Both the position numbers and the translations under genes were made by a program. From contig JAJOZX010008838.1 in the NCBI GenBank assembly GCA_023014485.1, forward strand, positions 111,546 through 175,545: a DNA stretch of 64,000 bases. Reading direction: 5' to 3'. A model generated the notes under the pieces. That model did no database searches and was not told the origin of the DNA. It saw nothing but the letters and a program-made list of their open reading frames with translations. Shown piece after piece: positions 42,471 through 52,641 of the stretch (position 1 is its first letter; the number at the start of each line of letters is the position of its first letter). The DNA is from Bathynomus jamesi. Its lineage: Eukaryota; Arthropoda; Malacostraca; Isopoda; Cirolanidae.

Positions 42471-42851
42471 AAAAAGAAATACCCACACAAATTCTTTATT
42501 TATTTATTTTTATTTCTCTTTCTTTCCTTTCGATAGTCGAGGGTATTTCGAGGGTTTTCTGGCCTTTGCGTTTTATGACCTTTTTCCTGCCTTGTTTCAA
42601 ACTTTCTCGAATGCCAACCGTATTTCGTTTTGAATATATACGTTAAAACTGGTAATAAATTATGTAAACTGTATTGCACTTTCTTAATTTTAATGAATTT
42701 CACTTTATAATTTATATGCACGGATTCACTGATACTTTATACACTTTCGGATGGAAACAGAATAAACCGCCGAGTAGATTATTCCCTTCAAATTTGAGTG
42801 TTAAATAGAGAGAGCAAGACAGCACGTCCATTCACCACAGGGTACAAGCAA

Positions 42852-42899
<48 letters not shown>

Positions 42900-43210
42900 G
42901 ACGTATTTTTCTGTGTGTTGAACTAATGCTTTGTATACTAAAAATTTAATTTGCTTATCCCCAGAAATGCAAAGTTTGAAATCCCAAGACGTCTCAACAA
43001 ATAATGCGAAACGGACGCCTTTTAAGCGATTTGAATTCTAGACTTTTCATTCTCGAGTTTCGCCCATTTGAATCGCAAATTCGAATGCAAGTAATTGTTG
43101 TATTTATTTTTATTTGAAAGGGAAACAAAAGGAATATAAATTGAATTTAGGGATTTTTTTCATGAATTATTTCTACAGATAAACGCCTAATTTTATATAT
43201 ATATATATAC
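42471..43210. other. Spacer with TA/CA microsatellite
   Basis: It includes the probable 5' UTR of copy b and a (TA)n(CA)n tract at 42857-42898. Nothing else is recognised. Confidence 0.5.
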
Positions 43211-43435
43211 ACGGTGAACCAAAAGTAGGTGGACAGTAGGTTGAATACGGTTTGTGTATATTATATTATAACTATGGTGTTCATTATAACTATGGTGTTT
43301 GTGTTTTATTATATTAAAATATTATAACTAAATTTATTTAAATTTTATTTTGTATTATAGTATACAAAAAAATTAAATATTGTATTCTCAAAATAAACGT
43401 TATCATTTACTGTCCACCTACATTTGGTTCACCCT
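43211..43435. mobile_element. Mariner-type MITE
   Basis: Ends share GGTGAACCAAAAGTAGGTGG and the complement of GGTGAACCAAATGTAGGTGG, in TA-rich flanks. At 225 bp there is no coding capacity. Confidence 0.8.
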
Positions 43436-43436
43436 A

Positions 43437-43470
<34 letters not shown>

Positions 43471-43669
43471 TTAGTTCAGGAAGAACCGATTCGCCTCTAT
43501 TTAAAGGGCATATCTCAGCGGAAACAAAGAAAAAAAGAAAAAGTGAGAGGAAAGACAGAGGAAAAAGAAAGGGTGGAGGGACAGTCGAAGTGGAAAAAGA
43601 CCAAGGATGACAAGGACTGCAGGGTCGAGGCCCATCATCCTTAGTATATATATATATATATATCATGTA

Positions 43670-44820
43670 ATATACACAGACTCTGCTAAAGCGTTCGACA
43701 AGTGTGACCATGGAATCATAATACATAAACTGAAGTATATGGGAATAAGAGAAAAAATAGAGAAATGGATATATAATTTCCTTAGTGAGCGGCGCGGCAA
43801 GTCGTTACAGTACAAGGAGTATCTTCATCAGAATCAGAGGTTCTCAGCTCAGTACACAAGGAAACAGTATTAGCTCCACTACTCTTCATACTCATGTTAA
43901 CTGACATAGATGAGGACATTACCAGACAGCACAGTAACATCCTTTGCTGATGACACAAGATCAGTAGAAAAATAAGAAACCCAGAAGATATAGGATCTCT
44001 ACAAACCGACATGAACAGAATCTACAAGTGGACGGAAGACAACAATATGAAGTTTAACAATGAGAAATTCCAGCTGTTACGGTACGGAAAAGGAGAAGAA
44101 CTAAAATCCATGGAATATTATACCCCAAATGGACAGGAAATTCAGAGAAATTCCAGAGCAAAAGATTTAGGGGTTGTAATGACAGATGATGCGAAATTTG
44201 AAACACAAAATAAGATAGCAGTAAACAGAGCAAAGAGAATAACGGGACAGATATTGAGAACCTTTAAACGAAGGGATAGGAATGTAATGATTCCTCTACT
44301 GAAAACACTGATCATACCCAAATTGGAATACTGCTCAGTCCTAACATCCCCATATAAAGAAGAAGACATTAGACAGCTGGACTGGATTCAGAGAAGCTTC
44401 ACAGCCAAGATCAATGGGTGCAAAGAACTAAACTACTGGGAAAGGTTCCAAGAATTAAACCTATATTCATTGGAAAGGAAAGGAGGAGAGAGAGATACAT
44501 CATTATTTACACTTGGAAAATAATGGAAAAACTAGTCCTTAATCTTACTCTGAACCCTGTAACTCCCCAAACAACAGTGGAAAGTAGAAAAGGAAGACTG
44601 TGTCGTGTTTCCAAATTAAAGGCTAGACAGGGAACATCCTTAACCCTGAAAGAAAATAGTTTTGTTGTGAGAGGACCAAAACTATTTAATCAGCTGCCCA
44701 AAGACCTAGGAAACACGAGTGGTGTTGCAGTGGACATCTTCAAAAGAAGATTAAACGCCTAGCTCAGAACAATCCCCGATGAGCCGGACGTACCTGGCTA
44801 TGTGAGGTGGAGAGTATAAG
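43670..44820 (+). pseudogene. PHD-type RT C-terminal part, copy c
   Basis: Motif A is visible at the start (DSAKAFDKCDHGI, near 43680), followed by GIREKIEKWIYNFLSERR. Frameshifts near 43800-43990 break motif B, and FADDT (motif C) sits near 43940 in another frame. The open stretch 44011-44523 has NMKFNNEKFQLLRYGK, KDLGVVMTDDAKFE and KLEYCSVLTSPYKEED. A further shift gives the tail (SFVVRGPKLFNQLPKDL, FKRRLNA) to 44762, with a stop where copy b has W. Confidence 0.8.
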
Positions 44821-44918
44821 AAACCAACTTACTACTTCACCAGGCCAACTTGAGAGGAGGGGCGACAAGCTTGACCTCCGTGAAATGAGGAATCATCTCG
44901 TGGAACCTTTGAAAGGTT

Positions 44919-44930
<12 letters not shown>
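43670..44930 (+). mobile_element. PHD-type non-LTR copy c (5'-truncated)
   Basis: A plus-strand copy starting in mid-RT, beside a TA tract at 43646-43664, and ending GGAACCTTTGAAAGGTTGAA next to (TA)n at 44925-44952. It matches copy b at high similarity, so it is a comparatively young family. Confidence 0.85.
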
Positions 44931-44954
<24 letters not shown>

Positions 44955-44956
<2 letters not shown>

Positions 44957-45148
44957 AAAATTATTTCACGAAAGTAACACGTGAAAAATATTTATTATGA
45001 ATAAAACCACGAAGGAAAGGAAACACAGAATGGTGCTCAAGCGCTTTCGTCTAATGACATCGTCAGGAACACTCAGTGTTCCTGAGGATGTCATTAGACG
45101 AAAGCGCTTGAGCACCATTCTGTGTTTCCTTTCCTTCGTAGTTTTATT

Positions 45149-45154
<6 letters not shown>
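44955..45154. mobile_element. Head-to-head pair of Penelope-like ends with hammerhead cores
   Basis: Two inverted copies of a roughly 85 bp unit meet at about 45080 (GGAACACTCAGTGTTCC). Each contains CTGA(G/C)GATGTCATTAGACGAAA: the CUGANGA box, a GUC/GAC stem II with an AUUA loop, and GAAA, which is a hammerhead ribozyme core; Penelope-like elements are known to carry these at their ends. The units run out through GTTTTATTCATAAT into other repeats. No coding part remains. Cleavage activity is not established. Confidence 0.65.

Positions 45155-45232
<78 letters not shown>
45155..45232. repeat. Long (TA)n microsatellite
   Basis: About 39 uninterrupted TA units between the Penelope-like pair and a mariner element. 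Confidence 0.97.
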
Positions 45233-45233
<1 letters not shown>

Positions 45234-45236
<3 letters not shown>

Positions 45237-46060
45237 GGCGATTCACGACGAAATGTTATAACTTTGGGAGCTTATAGCTGAGGTCATTCCCAGTCAGAAA
45301 CTTCATATGAGCATAGGTCCGATTCTTAACGGTTATGGAGCTATGGATGTTTGAATGTTTAAAAATAAGAATAAGCGAACAAATAGCTGCTAAAGTTTTT
45401 TATTCATGAATTTACAATAACTGTTCAAAATTACTTCTCTCGGCTTCAATACACATCGTGGCTCGTCTGTGAATCGCTCGTGTAGCTCGCATTAGTTCAT
45501 TACGATTGTCCTTTATGAGGGCTGCAGCATCCAAAATGCGACCAGACATTAACTTTTAGGAGAATCTCTCTCCCATTCGTAGAACTCGGTTGGTTTTTCA
45601 CTCACCCAAGTACGGCAATTATGTCGATTAACCTTTCCGCATGTGTGAAATGTCGCACCAGCTCTTTCATGCGCCCCCACAGATAAAAAATCTAGAGGGG
45701 TTAGGTACGGAGATCTGGGTCGCCAATTTTGTGCACCACCACGACCGATCCATTGACCAGGGAAGCGTTCTCACTGCACGACTAAAATGGGGAGGAGCTC
45801 CGTCTTGTTAGAAGTACATACACAATCGTGGTGCCAAGGTACATCTTCTAACAGTAGCGGCAGTTCGTCTTGCAGAAATCGTAGATAAATGTCACCTGTA
45901 AGACCACATTCGAAGATAAACGGACCAATCAACTGACCGCAGAGAATAACCACACCAAACAACGGTTAAGAATCGGACCTATGTTCATATAAAGTTTTGA
46001 CTGGGAGTGACCTCATCTATAAGCTCCCGAAGGTATGACATTTCGTCGTGACTCACCTTG
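45234..46060 (-). mobile_element. Mariner-like element with about 100 bp inverted repeats
   Basis: Ends pair from CAGGGCGATTCACGACGAAA through ATAGCTGAGGTCATTCCCAG to GGTCCGATTCTTAACG (left 45234-45340, right 45963-46060 inverted). Minus-strand transposase remains between them: 45962-45771 gives ILCGQLIGPFIFECGLTGDIYLRFLQDELPLLLEDV, interrupted thereafter. It belongs to the group with the element at 46071-47284. Confidence 0.8.
45640..45962 (-). pseudogene. Mariner-like transposase remnant (DD41D-type group)
   Basis: The open part reads QLIGPFIFECGLTGDIYLRF and LPLLLEDVPWHHD. Further on, in shifted frames, WIGRGG-like and TPLDF-like motifs can be made out near 45740-45690. The N-terminal half and the first catalytic Asp are absent. 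Similarity to the neighbouring 46144-47182 gene supports the group assignment. Confidence 0.65.
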
Positions 46061-46070
46061 TATACATATA

Positions 46071-47284
46071 AGGTGGTCCAAAAGCCCATATCTATTTTGT
46101 TGAAATAATGATTTTCTATTTTATTTTCTACAGGCCATAGATGATGATGGATGTACAAGAACGTGTGATGGTAATAACACTATGTATGCAGGGGAAGAAG
46201 TACAAAGAAATTTGAGAAAAATTCGAAAGATTTCACGAACCAGGACCTACAGACAAAGCAATTCGCGAGCTGGTCAATAAATTTAAAAGAACAGGATCTG
46301 TTAATGATGAGGCAAGATCTGGACGTCCAGGTATCTCTCAAGAAAGTGTCGAATTGGTAAGAGATGCCTTTGAAAAAATCCTAGAATGTCAACTAGCACA
46401 GCATCACGTAGAGTAGACTGAACATACCAAAAACGACTGTTCTAAGGATTCTAAAATCAACATTAAAAATGAAAAGTTTACCATATTCAAGTGCTACACG
46501 AGTTACACGAATAGGATTATCCAAGACGAGCCGCCATGCGCACACAATTGATTGAAAAAATTCATACCGAAAACTTATTAAACCACATTCTCTTCAGTGA
46601 TGAGGCGACATTTCACATATACGGAAAGGATAATCGACATAATTGCCATATCTGGGCGAGTGAAAAACCAACCGAGTTCTATGAATGGGAGAGAGATTCT
46701 CCTAAAAGTTAATGTTTGGTGGGTATGACAACATCGAAGATTTACGGACCTTTTTTCTTCGCAGAAGCTACGTAACAGGGCCAATTTATCTTGACATGCT
46801 TCAGCACTTTCTTGAACCCCAGCTTCGTTCAGAAGGCATTCTCAACACTGTTTTCTTTCAACAAGATGGAGCTCCATGTCAGTATGCAAATATCATTCGG
46901 GCGTACTTTGATGAGCATTTACCAAATCGTTGGATTGGACGTGGTGGAAACAGGCCCTGGGCAGCACGATCTCCAGATTTAACACCTTTAGACTTCTTTG
47001 CGTGGGGCTTTATAAAGTCTGAGGTTTACAAAACAAGAGTTACAGACCTACAGGATCTGCGAACCCGCATTGTCGCTGCGGTCGCTAAAATAACCCCAGA
47101 GACGCTTGAGAATGTGCTCCGCAATGCAATGGACAGATTTGAGATTTGCAGAGACACTGATGGTGTTCACGTTGAATCTTAGACCTAAGCTTGATAAAAA
47201 ATATAATCTAATTATGTTACTACATTTTTATCCTAAAATACTATTAGTTCAGCAAAATAGGTAGGGACTTTTGGACCACCCTGT
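46071..47284 (+). mobile_element. Mariner-like element, DD41D (rosa-like) type
   Basis: Terminal repeats AAGGTGGTCCAAAAGCCCAT and the complement of AGGGTGGTCCAAAAGTCCCT, with matching inner ATCTATTTTG(T/C)TGAA, sit in TA-rich flanks. One plus-strand transposase gene occupies the interior. Confidence 0.85.
46144..47182 (+). pseudogene. Mariner-like DD41D transposase, N-terminal part broken
   Basis: The gene starts near 46144 (MMMDVQERVMVITLCMQGK; DUF4817-like helix-turn-helix, with RELVNKFKRTGSV and ARSGRPG) but stops and frameshifts break it from 46220 to 46710, including the region of the first catalytic Asp (about 46600). From 46712 the frame is open to 47182: GPIYLDMLQHFLEPQL, VFFQQDGAPCQYA (second Asp), WIGRGG and RSPDLTPLDFFAWG (third Asp). 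Forty-one residues separate the last two Asps, matching the rosa-type DD41D group. The protein would be inactive. Confidence 0.8.
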
Positions 47285-47389
47285 ATATACTGTAATTTAC
47301 TGTATATACCTTGATACAAAAGTACACAAATTGTGTCCACGTCAGAAATAAGTAAATACATAATATAAAGCATGATGACATTAAAGAAG

Positions 47390-47960
47390 ATTAAAGAAGC
47401 TAAGAATAAATATAAAATTAAAAATATAAATAAAGATAAAAATATCTGTGCGTATACATCATTCTGTGTACTTTAGTGACCTCCATTTTCCTTGGATGGG
47501 GGAGTGTTGGAACAACCTACCCCCCACTCCGTTCCTGAAATATATATATATTAAAAATAAAAATGTGAAGGATTCGTCATACCTCTGTCATACATTGTGT
47601 GGCGTCATACTATGGACTTCAACGGGCATCGTTTTACACATAAAAATTGTCAAAGTGTGTCGAAACCTTCTGCATCATGTAGGCAATTTATTTGTCGTAG
47701 GATTAGTTGTTACCGCTCTTCTTTTATATCGCATGCTCGTTTACCACGAAAAGGATTTCAATAACTCCAGTGCTATTGCGCAGAAAAATAGAACCCGTTG
47801 AATGTCACCAAACGCTTCTGTATGTGCATTAACACCAGACATGCGCGCACGTCCACCGACATAATTTAAAAATGAATAAGAAATAAATAGAAACACATCT
47901 GCACACAATATTTATTGACATGTCATGAAATTTATTTTCTATTAGTATACTAAACTTACA
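47390..47960 (+). repeat. Left arm of a large inverted repeat
   Basis: Bases about 47390-47960 recur inverted at 51962-52400 plus 55382-55525: for example GGACTTCAACGGGCATCGTT against the complement of 52300-52325, and ATCTGTGCG, CATCATTCTGTGTACTTTA against 55440-55480. The identity is imperfect but continuous. Confidence 0.75.
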
Positions 47961-48099
47961 AATAATGGTGGGAATACTTAATATACGCACTTCTTTATAG
48001 AATAATAAAAATAATACATCACACATACACATAGTATTTATTAACATGGTAAAAGATTTTTTTTTTTAGTATAGTAAACTCACAAATAATGGTGGAAAT

Positions 48100-49148
48100 A
48101 GTTACAGCCACATTGTTTTGTATCATATAAGCAATTCTTTCAAGAAATAGCGAACCGTTTAATGTATAAGGCTTTCTATACTCGATATACAGAGCCTTTA
48201 GATCATTTGGGGATTATTTTTGTGACTACTTTACAATTGGGTTTAACATTTTCATGGTTCTTAATTCAGAACATATAGATTCAAAAGCATGTTCGAACAC
48301 ACAATCGTTTATTTCATGAATTTCATGAAAACTTAACGTGTGCACAATGTGTTCGAAGCGAGCGCCAATTCTCTTTTCAAATGTTTTTCAAATGAATACT
48401 GATCACAGTTCAAAGCGACGCATAAGGAAATCCTAAATCGTGACGAGAGTTTGGGGTAGGTATATAGAGAAATAACTCCGCCGGATGAACGGTGAAGGTG
48501 AAGAAGAGTTTGTAACGCTCTAGTTCAGCGTCCCAAAGCTACTTGTACTTCTCGGGAGAAGTGTCTTCTAAGTATTCTCTAATTTCCAAGCCATTCTCAC
48601 TTTGTTCATCTCTACACTTCATAAAGTCATCAATTAATACAGTGTAGGCGTGCTCGGAAGCGGTGTCAAAATAACGCATATCATCTTCACGAGCATTTAA
48701 TAATGGTTTCAGGTTGGGGAAGGCGATTATTTCAAACAGTCTATCAAGGTTGAGCCGGTAACAAGTCGGTACTTCTCCGTTATTATCATTGTTTGTACTA
48801 AAGGTTTTTAGATTAGATTTCTACATCAACCTTATATCGACGCAGGTTCATCCGTATCGCGCCTCACAGTTAACATGCAAATAATACAGTATGAAGGGGG
48901 GGGGGGGTCACTAACCGTCAGTCTTGTGGCACTCGCGGTAGCTGGTATTTCATAATTCTCATCCGACCACTTCTCACCAGCATAAAGATTTTCGCCATCT
49001 CATCAATACCCAAATAAATATTTTGGAGGACGAGATTGTAGACACCAAGGAAGTACTCCATGGGGAACTTTAGGCAAAAGACAGGAAGTGTTGGAACTCC
49101 CGTTTCTCCTGTCACTGTCCTCTTTAGCTGATCTTTTCCGTGTCTCAT
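48100..49148 (-). pseudogene. Unrecognised protein-coding remnant
   Basis: I do not recognise this. The minus strand has an open piece of 76 codons (49148-48918) starting MRHGKDQLKRTVTGETGVP with LCLKFP-like (FCLKFPMEYFLGVYNLVLQ) text, and a second piece of about 85 codons without an ATG at about 48800-48545 (CYRLNLDRLFEIIAFPNLK, YTVLIDDFMKCRDEQSENG, then a stop after SPEKYK). More coding-like text follows to about 48100 (EHAFESICSELRTMKMLNP). The pieces may be exons: a CTTTAG acceptor-like site precedes the second. Lying between the inverted arms, it could be cargo or a former transposase of that element, or an unrelated captured gene. Confidence 0.4.
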
Positions 49149-49260
49149 CTAACTTGTGAGCAGTCTAGCATGCTCTCAAACACACACTTTTCTCCCTATT
49201 CTTCACTACACATACATGCCTTTGACACATTACATAATCTTTTTAAAATTTAAAAAAAAA

Positions 49261-50060
49261 ATGGCAGCAACTTCAACAGCCTCGGAGTCCCTGGCTTTCC
49301 CGCTGCCGATAACGGGAACGCAGACCCCGGTAGCGGAGTTGGATCTACTACCGCCCAATCGAGATGTTCTGGGCTTCTGCCTGATTCACTTTACATAAAC
49401 TTCTGCAACATTCATGGCCTTTCCTCAAATTTTCAATCTGTTGAATACCACCGTAATTCCTATAAACCTCACCTTCTTTTCCTCACTGAAACTCAGGTGT
49501 CTGGACGACTGACAACAACCCCTTTTCTGTACCTTCCTTCTTACTTTCTCTACAGTCAGTTTTATTCCAAAGGTGGATATTTCGTATATGTACGCAATGA
49601 CATAACTTGCTTCCCTATTCACGAACTTGAATCCTCCAAATTCTATGTCCCCTCGCTATGGCTTACATGCGAATCTCACACTAAATATATCTGAATTGTC
49701 TGCCTTTCTACTAATTCTACTGACTATCCAAAATTCTTTGACTACCTCACTCCCAAAGTGGAATACATTCTATCCCACTCTCCTTTTGCTGAAATCTCCA
49801 TTTAAGGAGATTTCGATGTTCACCACCACTTTTGGCTTTCCTCTCATTTCAGTGACATCCTTGGTGAACAAGCTTACAACTTTTTTTATATTGAATGACC
49901 GAAAGTAGATTGTACATCAACCTACTCGCATCCCAGACCACCTTGGAGATAGGCCCAATATTCTGGATTTATTTCTCACCACTCGTCCTTCTTCTTACTC
50001 TGTCAAACTTTTTCTCCGTTGGGCTCCTCTGATCACAATCTTATATCTATTTCCTGTTCT
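49261..50060 (+). pseudogene. I-like endonuclease remnant
   Basis: An N-terminal piece MAATSTASESLAFPLPITG (49261) may be the original ORF2 start. In shifted frames follow HLLFLTETQVSGRLTT (catalytic Glu), SKGGYFVYVRNDITCFP, GDFDVHHHFWLSSHFSD (GDFN changed to GDFD) and [11 protein letters not shown] (Asp-His, near 50035). All catalytic blocks are traceable, though several frameshifts and stops divide them. Confidence 0.72.
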
Positions 50061-50699
50061 GTCGCTCTAATTCGGCTTTGGGTCTTCCCAAGAGGAGACG
50101 CCTTTGGCACTTTGGCACTTTGGCGCCGCTGATTGAGAAGCACTTAGGCAGTATTTCTCTGTCTTCCCATATAATGATTACGGCTTCCGTGACCGAGGCC
50201 TCTCTGGGTATGTTGAGCCCATCACGAATGCGATTCTTTCTGGCGTGGAGACGTATATTCCATATTGTATTCCTACTACTAATGCAAAACAAAACTTGGT
50301 TTAACTTTACTTGTTCTAATGCTATCTGCAACAAAGAGGAGGCGTTCAGAAGGCATCGTCGCCACCTAACTCCTGACTCTTACTCATCTTATATTTCTAC
50401 CCAGAAACTTTTAAAATCTGTTCTTCGACTCGCCAAAAATTCCTTCATCCTGCAAAAATGTGAAAACCTCTCTAATTCTAATTCTCGCGCTTTCTGGCAT
50501 CTAGCCAAGAACCACTTCAACAACTTTACTTCTTCTTTCCCTCTTCTTTTCCATTCTGATGGCTCAGTTGCCGTCTCTTCTTCCGATAAAGCTGAACTCT
50601 TCGCTCAAACTTTCGTCTCCAACTCAAACCCGGTGTTGTTCCTCCATCTCCTCCTCCTTCTGAATTAATTATATTTGAAATAAGAATCTCTTTCAGCGA

Positions 50700-51790
50700 T
50701 GTTCTTTCTGCCCTATCTGGGCTCACTCTAGGAAGGCGTACCGTCCTGACGGTATTCCTCCTGTTGTTCTGAAGAACTATGCTGCTGTGCTGACACCCTT
50801 CCTAGGCAAACTCTTTCGTCTTTGCCTTCCATCTGGTACTTTTCCTTCCTGCTGGAAGTTCGTTTTCATTAACCTGTCCCAAAGAAGGGTGACTTTTCTC
50901 AACCCTCCAATTATCGTTCACTTGCTTTGATTTCTTCCCTTACTAAAGTTTATGAATGTATCCTTAATAGGAAGTTTCTTAAACACCTTTCTTCTCACAC
51001 TCTTCTTTCAGATTGTCAGTATGGGTCCTGCAAAGGACGCTCTACTGGCAATCTTCTTGCATATCTCTGACTCTTGATCATCCTTCTTTCGGGACTTCGG
51101 TGAAACCTTTGCTACTGCGCTGGATATATCAAAAGCTTATGATAGAGTCTGTCACAAATTTTGAATTTCCAAATTGCCCTCGTTGGATCTGGCCGATCTA
51201 TAGCTGCAGTTGTAGATGGCCACTGTTCTTCTCCTAAAGTTATTAATATTGGTGTTCGTCAGTGCTCTTTTCTGTAACCCAGTCTTTTCCTTTTATTTAT
51301 CAATGATCTATTAAGTCTCACTTCCTGTTCTGTCTACTCCTATGCCGATGATTCCACTCTTCACTTCTCCACCCTCTTCACAAAGTCAACAGTCACTCCA
51401 TGATTCGCTTGAGACGGCTATGATGCACCTGATCTCTGATCTTTCTGCTGTCTCTGATGTGTCGGGTGGTTCAACTCAGACAGCTCTACTTCACTGGGTG
51501 GAATCAAAGACTTTTCGTCTCATCATTTCCCCGCTTCTTACTAACTGTCTTCAGTCCCTCTCTCTTCGCAGCAATGTCGCCTCAATCTCTTTACCATCGC
51601 TATTATAACGGACGCTGCTCTTCTGAACTCTCTAACTGCATGTCTCCTCATTTAAGGACATTTTGTACACATGCTCATGTTCGACTCTTTAACGCAAGGT
51701 TAATTGTATTTTCAATCTTTCATCTACTCAACCTTTCAACACTGGAACAAACTTCCCCAATTCATCTTTTCCCTTGTTTGTGAACACCAA
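50700..51790 (+). pseudogene. I-like reverse transcriptase remnant
   Basis: Fragments in changing frames include RPDGIPPVVLKNYAAV-type text near 50740, the KKGD and SNYRSLALIS-like block near 50880-50940, RKFLKHLSSH near 50970, DISKAYDRVC (motif A) near 51125 and SYADDSTLHFS (motif C) near 51335-51365. The part with motif B is partly deleted. The C-terminal domain (LLHWVESKTFRLI, LQSLSLRSNVASISL) is open from 51342 to 51608 in one frame. Inactive. Confidence 0.75.
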
Positions 51791-51961
51791 TCTTTCAAAC
51801 GTAGAGTGTCCAGGTGTCTCGAAAACCCTGGACTTTGATTTTGGCTCTCTCCTTACTCTATGGAGGGGAGCATTTTTGTTGGCATCCGCCCTTGGCCACT
51901 TCTTCCTGCATAAATAAAAATATATAACGAGAATGATATTAAGGCGTTGTATATAGAGCAT

Positions 51962-52400
51962 ATACAGTATAATATCTTATACAATCAACCCTTTATAGAA
52001 ATAATTCTTTATAGAAATAATGTCTTGACATGTTAATAAATACTGTGTGCAGATGTATTTTTATTTACGAGTATTCCTTATTCATTTTTGAATTATGTCG
52101 GTGGATGTGCGCCGCGCATGTCCGGTATTAATACACACACACACATAGAAGCGCTTGGTGACATACAACGGATTCTTTTTTTCTGCGCATATAAAAGAAG
52201 AGCGATATAAAAGAAGAACGGTAACAACTGCTGTCTACACCAAATGAATTACCTACGTGATGCAGAAGGTTTCAACACACACTGACAATTTTTATCTGTA
52301 AAATGATGCCCGTTGAAGTCCATAGTGTGACGTCACACATACAGTATATGACTAAGGTATGACGAATTCTTTTAATTTTTATTTTTAATTAATTTATATA
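51962..52400 (-). repeat. Right arm of the large inverted repeat, first part
   Basis: Inverted relative to about 47540-47960. The arm is cut at 52400 by a mariner MITE and resumes at 55382. Confidence 0.75.
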
Positions 52401-52641
52401 TACAGGGTGATGCATAAATGTGTTTCATAAATCGCAGGGTGTATTCTCGAGACAAAAGTAGAGAAAAAAGACCATTAAACATAGGTCGAGAAACTCGTAG
52501 GTTTCGAGCTATACCACGGGTCAAAAAATGAAACGCCTGAAGATTTTTTACATTTTATGCAAAAACACAATGGTATACATTTGCTTCATTAAAGCAAATG
52601 TTCGACATTCGTTCCTACTTCTTAAATGCATGCCTCAGCAC

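Larger units (their letters stand above)
49260..51920 (+). mobile_element. I-like non-LTR retrotransposon (plus copy)
   Basis: The plus strand carries endonuclease (49390-50060), linker (50060-50690), RT (50700-51400), C-terminal domain (51457-51780) and 3' UTR ending CTTCCTGCATAAATAAAAA. It is the same family as 32046-34440 with 26310-26700. Frequent stops and frameshifts show that it is inactive. Confidence 0.82.

Noticed and set aside
43380..43726. Low-complexity frames at 43380-43726
   Set aside because: Composed of a poly(T)/(TA)n tract and a purine-rich segment; no protein family seen.
44966..45281. Two almost identical 60-90 codon frames on opposite strands
   Set aside because: They come from the inverted Penelope-like ends and a TA tract, and are not genes.
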